64,000 nucleotides of DNA. Origin: Craspedostauros australis. Lineage: Eukaryota > Bacillariophyta > Bacillariophyceae > Mastogloiales > Achnanthaceae. Positions 10,008 to 20,441 of this stretch are shown here, in pieces; within the stretch, counting starts at the first letter, position 1, and each line of letters begins with the position of its first letter. Below the pieces are notes generated by a model that did no database searches, was not told where the DNA came from, and saw nothing but the letters and a program-made list of their open reading frames with translations. The stretch spans positions 310,001 through 374,000 of the forward strand of contig JAMXDE010000010.1 in the NCBI GenBank assembly GCA_026770025.1. The letters are read 5' to 3'. The position numbers were made by a program, and so were the translations under genes.

Positions 10008-11868
10008 ATGAACGCAAATGATCAAGACAATGCCGAAACTCGACGGGCTTCAAGTTCCGTCACGTCAGTCCCATCATATAGTCCTCCGCATCGCGATATA
10101 ATCAGGCGCGAGATGAGCAAGCTGCGACCATGGGAGCAAGAGACTGTACGAGCAAGCATCGAGGGGCATCTTCGACCCTGCGAAGAAGCGGAAGAGCTGA
10201 TTGACAATGAACTTGAACAGGTCAGAGAAACGTTGTCGAACATCCAAGACAAGGCTGCCTACAATCAGGCACTCCAGCAGAACAGGGAGTTCGTCACGAA
10301 CAGAGCGTTCCTGCTCAGTTTCCTTCGAGCTGAGTGGCACCGGCCACGTGGAGCTGCTGAGTGCATTGTGAAGTACATGGACCTCAAGCTCCGTCTTTGG
10401 GGTCCCGGCAATCTCACGAAACGAATCACACAGTATGATTTGAACGCGGAAGAACAAAGAGTGCTTGGCAGAGATGGAAACATCCAGCTGCTGCCAAAGA
10501 ACGATGCCGCTGGAAGAGCCGTGATATTCTCATTACAACGGCGACGGGCTCAGTCGTTTAGCGTACGTGAGGTGTCTGGCGTTGTTCGCTCTGTTGTGAG
10601 TGAGCGAATCGTATGTACTCCTCTGCACATGCGACAAGGTGGACGCAAACTCAATCCCCGCCCTCTTTCGTCAATCTGGCATGCCTACTTACGCACTTCA
10701 CACTCACGTCTTTTGTTGATATCATGCCAGCCATCTATGGCACCACCCCCTCCCCCACATTCTGCACATCCACCTCCGTGCCTCTTCTGGCGCCCAACGC
10801 CCACCATCAGCCTCGACTGCTGTGGTACGTCCTTGCATCTGTTGTTGAAGACAATTCGGCCATTCAATGCAACGGAGTTGTGTACGTGCTGTATGGACGG
10901 GGGTTCGTCCCTAGCGGCCACATCATGGAGCGAGATACATACTGGAGGAGCTGCGAAGTTGCAAACGTGATACCAATCCGATTCGAAAGCTTCCACTACT
11001 GTTCTGATGCCGCCCAACCGACCCCGATCGTCGATCTTGTGGCACATGCGTTGAAACCAGCTTCACGATGTCGATTCAAACACATACATGGTACGTTCAT
11101 TGATTGGAAACGGGTACGATCTGGAATCTTGTCACCTGTTCTACCTTGTTCTCGATGTCTACCTTTTTCGCTTGTCGATACTAGTAGCTCGTATGTCTCT
11201 GCATGTTTCTGCTTGTGGATTGTAATGCAAAGCTCTATTTGTTTTTGCGCTTGTTTGTCAAAGCAACCAGCGAGCTACTTGCACTTGCCACCTCGTCGTC
11301 GCTGATTCTTTCACCATCACCATGTGTTTGCATCCAACACAAGAGGACTGCCACTATATTCGTACGGTGTGCAAGTCAAAATTACTTCTGACTCAACTTC
11401 TGCGTGCGTACATTTCATTGCCTTTGCATCCACATGGCAGGCTTGCACTCGCAGTGCATGGACGCATTGCGAGCCTGTGGCATTCCTGTGAATGATTTCC
11501 CATTGAAGAGCGACGGCAGCTTCGAAACGACGCAGTTCAAGGCGTGGCTCCTCCGTCACAAAAAGAAAGATGAAACGTACGAACGGATGATACGACTCTC
11601 TCCAAACGATGTGGTTTGCCGTAGAGGGAGCGTCTTTGACAGCTGTGAGGGAGCTGCGCAATTTCGAGCGATCACCGCGTGTTATCGAGACGAGTACAAG
11701 AACTGTAGAACCCCGCAGCAGAAAGAAGCATTCATTGCAGAGCTAGCAGATGTCATTCAGGCGACTTCCATGCGATTCCTTTCCCCATGTGCCCCTGAAG
11801 CTGGATATCTGGCTGATGCAACCAGGATGGAGATCATCAATAAAATCACGAATCGTCTGAATCGGTAA
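10008..11868 (+). CDS. CRAL-TRIO (Sec14-like) protein fused to a DUF6824-like domain, three exons
   Basis: The join 10008-10562, 10811-11090, 11441-11868 gives 420 residues. Residues about 100-280 are a CRAL-TRIO lipid-binding module. The N-lobe reads AFLLSFLRAEWHRPRGAAEC and the core starts at IQLLPKNDAAGRAVIF. After the first intron come LLWYVLASVVEDN, NGVVYVLYG and IRFESFHYC, strands seen in Sec14-like proteins. Residues about 325-418 match the DUF6824 pattern found almost only in heterokonts: SPNDVVCRRGSVFDSCEG (family NDVLCGRG-x-HxGN), FRAITACYRDEY, then RFLSP and a terminal Lys/Arg helix. Both introns have GTACGT donors and keep frame. The canonical C-G-R-G reads CRRG here, so the domain is diverged. 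The stop TAA overlaps a good GTAAGT donor (11865-11870), so a further exon cannot be excluded. Known Sec14-like proteins move phosphoinositides or other lipids; the DUF6824 role is unknown. Confidence 0.8.
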
Positions 11869-12345
11869 GTCCGCACAGAGATTGAACGAATCCGACATAC
11901 CCAGTCACATGCTGATGTGCACCAAGAGGTTAGATCGAGAGAATTTGAACACGCCCATGGGTACAACGACAATGCCGGAAATTTCCTTGTTCCCGATATG
12001 TCTTTCTTTCTAGACTTGTGTCCGATTGTCTACGCAGGGTTTTTCAACACACAAGCAATCGTCTGGCATGCATACGGTCGCCCTCCAACAATCCAACAAC
12101 AACTCAACGACAACACGCCTGAAAACCTGTAGTCGCAAAACAAAAGACACCACCCAAGCCAACTCTTCACAACACAGTCCATACGTAGTCGTATGGTACT
12201 CGTGCATCGTCGACGAAGGCACTCCACCACACTCACGCTCACGCTCTCGCACATTGCATAAAGCATATAGTCCCAGTCGCAAGGGCGCGTAGACAGAGAC
12301 AAAGACAGGCACAGGCACAGGCAATAATCTCACAGCACCAGCAAC
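11869..12345 (+). other. Intergenic with the CA-rich leader of MCTS1
   Basis: No gene is seen. The last 250 bp form a purine-poor leader with many CAA, CAAC and CAC units running up to the MCTS1 start, a style shared by most genes in the window. Confidence 0.55.
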
Positions 12346-13252
12346 ATGTTCGGCAAGTTCGACGCATCCAACGATGTGTCCACATCGACGCAGGTGAAGG
12401 CCTCCGTGCAACGTGGCATCAAGTCGCAGATAGCCTCGTCGCATCCCCATCTGACGGAGGACGAGGTCAACGCGTTGCTTCCCAAGAAGCCGCCGCTGGT
12501 GCAGTACAAGGTGGGTCCCCACCTGATGCTGTACTGCAGGAGGATGGAGCGCGAGGGATCCAGCTCGGCCGACGAACCGGCCTTCTACCAGCACCGCGAT
12601 GGACCGATATTACCAACGCTGCGCCTGGTGCACAAGTACCCGTCGTTGAAGTTCACGAGCGTGACCGTCGACAAGGGCGCCATCCCATTCGTTCTCGGCG
12701 GCGCGAACATCATGTGTCCAGGGCTGACCAATCCAGGAGGTGCGATGCCCGCCGACGGCGAGGAGAAGGATGATGATGGATTCGAACTCCCAGGACTCTC
12801 GAAGGGCGATGGCGTCGTGGTTTTCGCAGAAGGAAAGGAGAATGCTCTGGCGATTGGCGTCATGACGATGAGCAGCAAGGAAATGTAAGTGGCATGTTGC
12901 GTTCACATCTTCAAGTCTGTCGGCGAAACGAAGGCAGTGTCTCTCACGGCTACTCTGCTTGTACTTGGTATCGTAGAAGGCTTCATTTTCAAGTTGATTG
13001 ATTCGTTGCAGAAGCTCTTGAATGCATTCATGCATGGTCCACGTGTGGAGCAATCTCCTCTCACACATCATTTTACTCTGTGCATATCGTGCCTGTGTCT
13101 CACTTGCTTCCTCGTATTCCACAATCGATTCTCACCGCATGGCGGATGCATGCCCGGCCACGCATAAATGCAGCCGTGAGAAGAACAAAGGAGCTGGAAT
13201 CGAGACGGTCCACTTTTTGGGAGACGGATTGTACATGGCAGATGAACTGTAG
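12346..13252 (+). CDS. MCTS1: MCTS1/MCT-1 translation re-initiation factor, two exons
   Basis: The join 12346-12884, 13174-13252 gives 205 residues (human 181). MCTS1 pairs with DENR on the 40S subunit to release deacylated tRNA and allow re-initiation. The start MFGKFD, the core PTLRLVHKYP, and the PUA-domain sequence VDKGAIPFVLGGANIMCPGL followed by FAEGKENALAIGVMTMS match the family closely. The second exon supplies the final PUA strand GIETVHFLGDGLY. The GTAAGT donor overlaps an in-frame ATG-TAA, so an unspliced message would stop at once. Spliced, AT+C gives Ile and the frame continues into REKNKG. An insertion (about ten extra residues, rich in Asp, Glu and Gly) lies between the PUA strands. 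The 3' end converges on the next gene 205 bp away. Confidence 0.94.
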
Positions 13253-13457
13253 GTAGGAGCAGAGGACAGCAACATGTCAATCAACGCGCGAAGTGTTCTC
13301 TGGTAGCCACACAGCCGTCAACAGCACCCATACCACAGCTCGTAGTGTGCCCATCTGGTTCTACGGATTCAAGGGAACATACGTCCGCAACTATAATGCG
13401 AGTATGGACGTCCATCCGTTGCGTCCATTCCATTCATTGAATCCAGTCTATTTTACT

Positions 13458-14104
13458 CTATTTCTTCTTGAATTTGTTGAGGTCCAGATACTGCGACAGA
13501 TAGTACAGCGTGCCTGCCTTCCCCTTCTTTGTTTGTTCTTGCTTGACCATCTCGTAGCACTTCTCAACGTCCTTGACGTACTTGTAGACTCGGCCGTCGA
13601 CCTTTCCTTCGTTTGCCTCCAGCGCCGACATCAGACCCATCAGCTTTTCAGAACATGGATCTGATCGGTATCTAGGTTGCTGTTATCCGCAGAGAGTGGA
13701 GTTTCAGAATGGGGGAACGTGCATGACACCGAAACAAGGGCATAGATTTGAACACCGCAGAATTTGCGTGTTTGTTTGTTTGTTCATTCGTCGTTGTTGA
13801 TGTTGTTGTCGGCAATGAAAGTTGATGGAAATACATTGAGTACGATGAGATGAGAATAGTGAAGCGTAGAAGTGCTGCGATCAAATTCCTCAACGTGTTG
13901 CGTGCTAGCGGATCCTGATCGCTATCCGTTTCAACACTCCAAACGCGCGCACATGGCTTGTCTACCATTTGCTCGGAAGATTGCCCCCCACGATGATGAA
14001 GTTGCCATCCACCACATCATCGACCTTTCACTGCGTCCGCTCACCTTCTTGTAAATCCGGATCTGCTCCAGCGTTACTCTGAGCTTCCCCGCTTTCGACG
14101 ACAT
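13458..14104 (-). CDS. Small conserved-looking basic protein, 81 residues, two exons
   Basis: I do not recognise this family. The second exon (13643-13458) holds a clean frame starting LMGLMSALEANEGKVDG, through YKYVKDVEKCYEM and KGKAGTLYYLSQY, ending NKFKKK. An upstream exon (14104-14045) begins with ATG and reads MSSKAGKLRVTLEQIRIYKK up to a GTGAGC donor. Both exons join in phase 0, with the acceptor AAAAG before CTGATG. The result is a compact, mostly helical, Lys-rich soluble protein with no signal peptide or membrane segment. Codon use and the amphipathic pattern favour a real gene. The acceptor is weak, and a small extra exon inside the 401-bp intron cannot be excluded. It diverges from the phosphopantetheinyl transferase gene, 366 bp apart. 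Confidence 0.62.
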
Positions 14105-14470
14105 ATTTGATTTGCGATTGGAGGCGATGGGAAGTATGGTGGCAGCGGCGGTGGCAGATGTTCGATGCAGGCTCCGATGCGATGTCTGGTTTTGTGATCA
14201 AGTATTATCATTCAAACACATCACCATGTTTGTGGCGTCTTCCGTGATGTTGCCTCGCTTGTGTTGCGGAGTTGCGTTGTTGTGTTGTTGTGTTGGATTT
14301 GATGCGTTGTTTGTGTCCATTGACGTACAATGGCCAGGCATTCCATAGCTCTTTGTCAAATTGCCATTGTGTATTTGACGCATAAATGAGGAAATAAATG
14401 GATAAATGAATCACTTTCAATCGTATTTCAACACATTTTGCGATATTAATATGTACAATAGAGCTAAAGC
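14105..14470. other. Divergent promoter region
   Basis: This is the 366-bp spacer between two divergently transcribed genes. It becomes AT-rich near the right side (AAATGAGGAAATAAATGGATAA style). No further gene is seen. Confidence 0.5.
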
Positions 14471-16036
14471 ATGACGAATCAACCAAATAACCCAACGCTG
14501 CAGATCGCTGCCGATGCCAATCACACACCTCACCGTCACTGCCACTGTCACTGCCACTGTCACTGCCACCGTCACCACCACCATCATCGTCGTCGCAATG
14601 GCCACAAGGCAATTCCCAAAAGCATGACGTCAACCCTGAGCTGCTTCGGAATGGGACCATGCTTCTCCCGCAGAGCGACGTACAGCGACATTGCCGACAG
14701 ATCGGAGCAACATGAAATCTCATTCCAGATCTTCAGCGTCATTGATCACGTGAAGAATGATGCAGACGCAGCGATCATCCGACGACGAGTGGAGCAGGAG
14801 ATTCTTCATGACGCTTGCACTGTGGAAGAGTACACGAGAGGAGCATCTGTGCAACAGAAAACCGTCGCGGATCTGCAAAAGGGCATCCTGCGATACCTGC
14901 AAACCAAGGACAAGTACACGTCGTTGGGATCGATGCTGCTCAAGAGTCAGGCGTTTCATTTGGTTTACGGTAACCGGTCCGTCGAGCAAGACAACCATGG
15001 CAATAACGGTGACGACAACGGCAACGGTAACGGCAACGATGACCACAACAAAACTCCCGATGCACCATCACAATCACTGCGCGTCGTCAATCTGCCACGC
15101 ACCCGGTACAAGAAACCGTACATTCCTTCCAAACCGGGAACATCGTATGATGGCGAATTTCCCGTCGAGTCGCTGTACCCCTTCAGCGTGTCGCATCAGA
15201 TGCCATTTGTGGGAATTGCACGGTACAACACAACGCAAGCGACGCCGCATGCGATGATCGGGCTGGACGTCGTGGCATTTGATGCCTACAACCCCAAGCT
15301 GTACAATAACGAGCAGGAATTCATCGATATCTTTCACGAGAGCTTCACGCAATGGGAGCTGAGCCGCATCAACATGGATATGGACGGCGTGACCAGCAGC
15401 TCGCGGCTGTACGAGCTGTACGTACGTTGGTCGATGAAGGAAGCGTACACCAAAGCGTTGGGCGTCGGCATGGGATTGGGCTTTTCATCGTTCGATATTC
15501 GGTTGGAGAAGTTCGATACGATGGATGAGAGCGGCGGCAGCTTTCCAACACCAACCGATCCAGCCGTTTGGCCGTTTATCGAAACCAGCGGCAGGACTGG
15601 GATTTGGTCACGCGCACAGATCATACACCGTGAGAAGTCATCCGGCGGCGACGATGCATCAAACCGAATCGAGAACTGGTCCATCTTCTTTCTGGCTCTG
15701 CCGGAGAAGAGTGACGAAGACGCTGCTGCAATCCAGGCCGTGGACATCAGTGAGACGCAGATCACAGAATATCATGGATGCGCATGTATCTGCGTGGGAC
15801 CAGAAGACACAGACAGCAATAGCAGCAGCAACGACAATGACGATGGCAGTCATTACGGACATGATGACGAAGAAGGCGATCGTATTGTTCGCAGGCCAGC
15901 TGATAAGGACGGGGATATGGATGGCATTGAGCATAAGGATGGAATGCTCGTTCAAAATCCACCGCTGGGGTTTCCCCATGTTGACATCCGGTGGACGACG
16001 TTGGACGGCATAATACGATGGCACCAATGCATCTAA
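14471..16036 (+). CDS. Sfp-type 4'-phosphopantetheinyl transferase with His/Cys-repeat N terminus
   Basis: A single exon encodes 521 residues. The enzyme moves the phosphopantetheine arm of CoA onto a Ser of acyl- or peptidyl-carrier proteins. Family motifs are in order: LGSMLLKSQAF and RTRYKKPYIP (substrate side), FSVSHQMPFVGIA (family NxSH), IGLDVV near residue 263 with the Mg-binding Asp, and RWSMKEAYTKALGVGMGLGF near residue 320 (family W-x-x-KE-x-x-x-K). It is longer than the usual 240-310 residues: there is an Asn/Gly/Asp-rich insert after the first motif, a 100-residue acidic C-terminal tail, and an N terminus that alternates Cys and His (HCHCHCHC) before a run of His and Arg. The first ATG is used; a second at MTSTLSCFGMG would drop the His/Cys repeat. 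Targets could be cytosolic fatty-acid, polyketide or aminoadipate pathways. Confidence 0.88.
   Translation: MTNQPNNPTLQIAADANHTPHRHCHCHCHCHCHRHHHHHRRRNGHKAIPKSMTSTLSCFGMGPCFSRRATYSDIADRSEQHEISFQIFSVIDHVKNDADAAIIRRRVEQEILHDACTVEEYTRGASVQQKTVADLQKGILRYLQTKDKYTSLGSMLLKSQAFHLVYGNRSVEQDNHGNNGDDNGNGNGNDDHNKTPDAPSQSLRVVNLPRTRYKKPYIPSKPGTSYDGEFPVESLYPFSVSHQMPFVGIARYNTTQATPHAMIGLDVVAFDAYNPKLYNNEQEFIDIFHESFTQWELSRINMDMDGVTSSSRLYELYVRWSMKEAYTKALGVGMGLGFSSFDIRLEKFDTMDESGGSFPTPTDPAVWPFIETSGRTGIWSRAQIIHREKSSGGDDASNRIENWSIFFLALPEKSDEDAAAIQAVDISETQITEYHGCACICVGPEDTDSNSSSNDNDDGSHYGHDDEEGDRIVRRPADKDGDMDGIEHKDGMLVQNPPLGFPHVDIRWTTLDGIIRWHQCI
14531..14589 (+). repeat. Tandem 12-bp CACTGTCACTGC-type repeat inside the PPTase gene
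   Basis: Repeats of CACTGCCACTGT and variants (CACCGTCAC, CACCAC) encode the alternating Cys-His stretch and then a His/Arg stretch. The unit length is a multiple of three, so copy-number change would keep the frame. Confidence 0.85.
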
Positions 16037-16553
16037 GGCAGAGCTGTCTCTCTCTCTCTCTGGAGAGTATAGCGGGGTAACTTGATTCTTATTCTAGGTC
16101 GTACTCAGAATGGGGTGCTGGTTGGTACGTACTCATATAGTACATAGTGTGCACGGATGCGCTGCCTCTCGCCTCCTATTGCCGCTCGTGTCCAACTCAC
16201 GTGCTGAGAAATGTTCTCGATTAGGCCTTTTCATTTTGGATTTGCGGACAATTTCCTGAGTGTTCGTTCTGTGTGAATTGGATCCACCCTCTCCAAAAAC
16301 GACCAAAAAATGCCACAACAACCACGACACCAAATGCCAACGCATCATTCTCTCCTTCCTCATTTTCTGCATCGAAACGCTCTCATCATCGCGCGTATGG
16401 TAGAGTCCACTTATTCCGTAAGAATCCATCGCGAATGTGACCGAGCCCCCACAATCAAGCAGACACACAACTCGCACAACCATACAAGGGCATACAACCA
16501 AAGAACACGACCCACACTCTACAAAATATAGTATTATACATACACAACCGACC
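16037..16553 (+). other. Intergenic with a CTCTCTGGAGAG palindrome
   Basis: Twenty bases after the PPTase stop is CTCTCTGGAGAG (16056-16067), an inverted repeat that recurs at other gene ends in the window. The right part is a CA-rich leader for the next gene, with CACAACCATACAAGG-like units ending ACCATG. An antisense frame of 140 codons here looks spurious. Confidence 0.55.
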
Positions 16554-16880
16554 ATGTTTCAGCACTTCCGACGAATCACGCCGAGGCAGCAGATGTGGGG
16601 CGCCGTTGGTGGCGTGATTATCTTTGGTTCCATATTCAAGGTGGCATACTTCAAGGTGTGCAGAGAAATACTCGTGGAGGATGCGCAGAGAACGCATCGG
16701 GATGCCACGGCGCATCTCAACGAGGCACGGAAGTTCGCCGAGTGGTCCAGGAAGGAAAGGGAACGGCATCGTTCCGAGCTGCCTCCATTGACACCTGAGC
16801 AGGACAAGCAGCTCAAGGCGTACCTCAGGATCATGCAGGAGCATCATGCCTTCAATCCGGATTCCGATTTGCCCAAGTAA
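16554..16880 (+). CDS. Small single-span membrane protein, 108 residues, unknown
   Basis: The frame is open further upstream, but the first ATG sits in ACCATG at 16554 and is chosen. The protein reads MFQHFRRITPRQQ, then one hydrophobic segment (WGAVGGVIIFGSIFKVAYF, about residues 14-35), then a long charged amphipathic helix (THRDATAHLNEARKFAEWSR) and a soluble tail. A short basic N terminus, one membrane span and a charged coiled tail are common in mitochondrial inner-membrane assembly or respiratory accessory proteins, but no named family was recognised. The mitochondrial location is inference. It is followed by a 765-bp convergent spacer. Confidence 0.68.
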   Translation: MFQHFRRITPRQQMWGAVGGVIIFGSIFKVAYFKVCREILVEDAQRTHRDATAHLNEARKFAEWSRKERERHRSELPPLTPEQDKQLKAYLRIMQEHHAFNPDSDLPK

Positions 16881-17645
16881 CCGTTCGTCGGGATGTCGCG
16901 ATCAGGTCATCATGGATTTGGGATTGACACCGTCCCAGAGACAGACTGAGCAAGAGCGTTGATGCTCACTTATCTTTGTTCGGCCAAGCGGCATCAGCTC
17001 TCTTTGGCCTCTTTTGGTTCATCTTTTCTCCGACGATTCTCATTCTTGCCACTTCCAAGGGAAAGCTGGTTTCATCAGCATGCACCCATCATGTGTGTGT
17101 GTGTGTGTTCATGGAGCTGCAGAGCGACGAGAACAGTGACCGAGATGGTCTGGTAGGCGTCGCATCGCCACACGAACAGAGAAGTAAGCAGAGAGTTCAT
17201 GACCGTGCACACGAGTGTACTGGCGCATGAACTGATGAGCTGATGACCGAATCGGCAGGTGCACGAAGCGGCAGCAACTACAGCCCGAACTCCTGCTGGG
17301 CTTGTGACGAATCTAAAACAGTCCTGCAACCGCATATGCGTCACGCACGACAAGCGCAGACGCATCCAGGAAAACGACACGAGGCAAACGACGATGCGGA
17401 ACAAAAGAGTACTCTAATGAGAAGGAGAAGTATGCGCTGACGTCCGCGCCTCCTTCTTTTGAGGCCACTCTTCAATTCTTACTGGTACGAGCACTCTATA
17501 CCGAGCTCTCCACATCACTACAATATTACATAGACCAACCAAGCAACCAACCCATCAAACAGCCAGCCAGCCAGCCAACCAGAAATTCGAACACGAAGTG
17601 CATGGGAACCTCCACCATCGTGCGCGTTTTCTCATGAGCTCGTTT
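16881..17645. other. Convergent intergenic region with short simple repeats
   Basis: This separates two converging genes. It holds a (TG)9 tract at 17092-17109 and an (AGCC)5 tract at 17561-17580. No coding sequence is supported. Confidence 0.55.
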
Positions 17646-19104
17646 TTATGCAAGACGAGGAGCACCATTGCGATTGACTGCGCTGGGTCCCTGCTCTTCG
17701 TACTGTTCGCGGGTGGTGCACCAAGTCTTGAAGCTGTCGCTTGACGCGATGATGGATCCTCCGACCCATGCCGCATGCTTCTGTCCAGGATGAACCTTCA
17801 CCTTGAGTTGGGTGCCCGGCATCGATGGCGCTGGAAACGGTGAACGACTGCTTGTGTGGGCGCAACGGGGTTTCAAGTTATCAACGGGGACACGATGCGT
17901 GAGTATGAATGTTGTTGCACTGCCTTGCACATTGTTCGTGGACCCGGGTTTCTCATGATTCGTTGCACGCGCAGTGAGCGAATAAGTGCATGCGAGTATT
18001 GCCCTACGAGTGCATATTGCACATATGCACAACCCGCCACTCTGCAACGACAGCAGGGTTGGTTACTTACCTCGCAATGATTCGTTTCAAGTCACGCCTC
18101 AATCGACGGTCCAAGCCGAAGACTCCCGTCGGTCCGCCGCTCAGCACGATGCTTGTATACAGCTCCCGGCGGCAGTCGATGGGACATCCTTGGATGGTGG
18201 AATCCAGCAGCTCCGGCAGCGGAAGGAGGTTGTTGGCGGTGCTCTTGGCCAGCGCCGGACGGAACAGAACCTCGCCAGCCAGATACTTCTCCTCGTCGAC
18301 TTCGCAGAACCACGGTTGTCCGTTGGGGAGCACGCCGCCCACACGCTCAGGAACGACCCGGACGGCTTCCTTGGTGAAGTTGGAGCAGACATATCCGTGA
18401 TCTTCCTTGATCTGACGCGCCACTTCGAAAGAGTGCGACGGAGACACACCTCGCTTGTTCTTTCGGAGCGCTTGCTGGACGACGCTTGTGGCGTCGTGAC
18501 CGCCGATGTCCATCTTGCGAATGTGGTCGCGCAGGAAGTGGCCTTGGTAGACGGGGATGACGGACGTGGTGTTCTTGCCGCTCTCCACTACGGTTCCTGA
18601 AAGATCGCCCAGTCCGCCTTCGGCATTGCCCCACGAGGCGACAAGAGACAGGATGGGACTGGGGTAGAACGACACGCCTGGAACGTTGAATGTCTCGAAC
18701 ATGATCTCGGCCATCATCTCGCGGCTGGCATCGGTGCAGGAAACGTGCTCCGAGAGCAGGACAGGGTGCTCTTCCGGGCTGCAACGCAGATGGTCGTACA
18801 TGCAGACATGCCACAGCTGCTCCAGCGCATCCCAATCTTGCACGAGGCCTTTTTGGATCATGGGATTGAATGTGTGGGACGAGGTGTGACGAATCATCGT
18901 CGCATGGTCACAGACCAAGACGTCTGCCTGCTGGGTGACGTGGCTGCCACTTGTGCTGCGTCTCTTCGTGGTATTGGTAGCTTCACGCTTCGTTCCAATG
19001 GCCGTCATGACCTGGCTGTGGGGCTCCAGCGACCCCGCGAATCCCATCTTTGTCGTTACGGATCCATTGTCAATGACGATGGCTGGCTTGGTGAAGTGGC
19101 CCAT
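17646..19104 (-). CDS. Divergent actin-related protein, closest to Arp3, two exons
   Basis: The join 19104-18071, 17847-17646 gives 411 residues. The actin fold is clear: VIDNGSVTTKMGFAG at the start, then SGGPTGVFGLDRRLRRDLKR, and near the C terminus HAAWVGGSIIAS followed by YEEQGPSAVNR. IQGCPIDCRRELYTSIVLSGG-like sequence and IKEDHGYVC match Arp3 better than actin or Arp1/2. Normal Arp3 nucleates branched actin filaments. The second phosphate loop, normally D-S-G-D-G, reads ESGKN here, so nucleotide binding may be altered. The intron has a GTAAGT donor and a tandem AAGCAG acceptor, so either of two acceptors 3 nt apart keeps frame and changes one Ser. The C terminus (NGAPRLA) lacks the actin-type CF end. 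Assignment to Arp3 is by eye and uncertain; assignment to the actin superfamily is firm. Confidence 0.85.
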
Positions 19105-20441
19105 GGTTGCTTGCTCCTGTCGCTCCTCTCGTTTCGTTTACTGGCGGTCTTGATCGTCCGCTTCGTCTGTCTTGCTCTGCTGTTGATTGTGATTGTGATG
19201 GCGATCGTGATGGTGATGGGAGGACGGGTGCGATGGAGGAACGAAGATCATGGGCGAGATGCAGCAGGACGAGATGTAGCAAGGTGAGACGTGATGCCGT
19301 GTCGACGCAAGGCAATCAATCAAGTAGAGTGCGAGGAAGATGACCACGAAGGACGAAGAAGCGAGAAGCAGCGCACAACACATGAGTCGGTTGATGGATG
19401 CAGGCAACTCCAATCACCGAGCAGCACATGGTGACAGCACAGCAAAGACCAAACGTTTCAAACTCACAGGACGTGTCTGGAAGCACCGCGCGGCGTCGTG
19501 TACAAACTATGGCACAGCATGGAAGCCACCGCAAAGACGCGACTGTTGTCCATGCACACGGGTCCAACACGACAGGAAATTCAAATCGCCGCTGTCGACA
19601 AGCGGCGGACTTTCGCGATAGCACCGCACAGGCTCAATCGCCTCTGCATATACGTGCACAACTACGAGTGCAACGCCCAACCCATGGGTCCAAGGTGGGT
19701 GCATGTTTCCAATGCTCCATGATCGGTCCGCAGCGGGGGGCGACGTCCTCACCACGACAACCAAGGCAGAATACCATTACACCACCAAGACAATATCTTG
19801 TGTTCAGCGTCATGTGAGAACAACCGTTATTTTCAAAAAATGTGGGCGCGAAAACCGAAATGAGAACTTGTGTTGCTTGTCGTGACGTCACCATTCATGA
19901 CTGATATTGGTTCCTGAGTCGTGAGCCATCAAGGTGACATCTGTCGTGGAAGGTGCTGAGGGGTTGCGTGTCGCCACGATGGCCCAACACCAACAACAAC
20001 GGGGACGCTCCACGAAACGAACTGAGGCATGGAGGTTTCTCTGCGACTCCTTCTGATGGTGGACGATGACAAGGGAGACAAGAAGGCTCGCACATTCTCA
20101 ATTCTGCTTGCTTCGCCTTCGCCACCTTTCCAAGAGAGACCTGACGACTTCAATCGCAAGTTGCGGAAGTGGCATCATACTCAGAGCTACGAGGAGTAAC
20201 ATTCGTATAGTAGAGCAGGACCAATACACTTTGTAGAGTACCTCCATATTCTACAAAACAAGACCATACGTAGTAGTAGTACATGAGAGGAGACGGCTCC
20301 ATCAGTCAGTCAATCAGTCAGTCAGTCCATCCACCTCCGAGGGCCATGGTCGAAGTCGGTGACGCCAGCGAGGCCAGCAACGCCCACAGCGCCAACCGTT
20401 TCTCAAGGCGTCGTCGTCTTCGATGTTGCCGACCTTCAAGC
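19105..20441. other. Divergent intergenic region, 1.3 kb
   Basis: This lies between the divergent Arp-like gene and the sensor-kinase gene. Frames of 60-140 codons occur on both strands, but none shows a domain. A CAGT-type simple repeat (CAGTCAGTCAATCAGTCAGT) sits at 20302-20326 in the sensor-kinase leader. The right half carries CGTAGTAGTAGTAC and GTAGAGTAC motifs. Confidence 0.5.
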
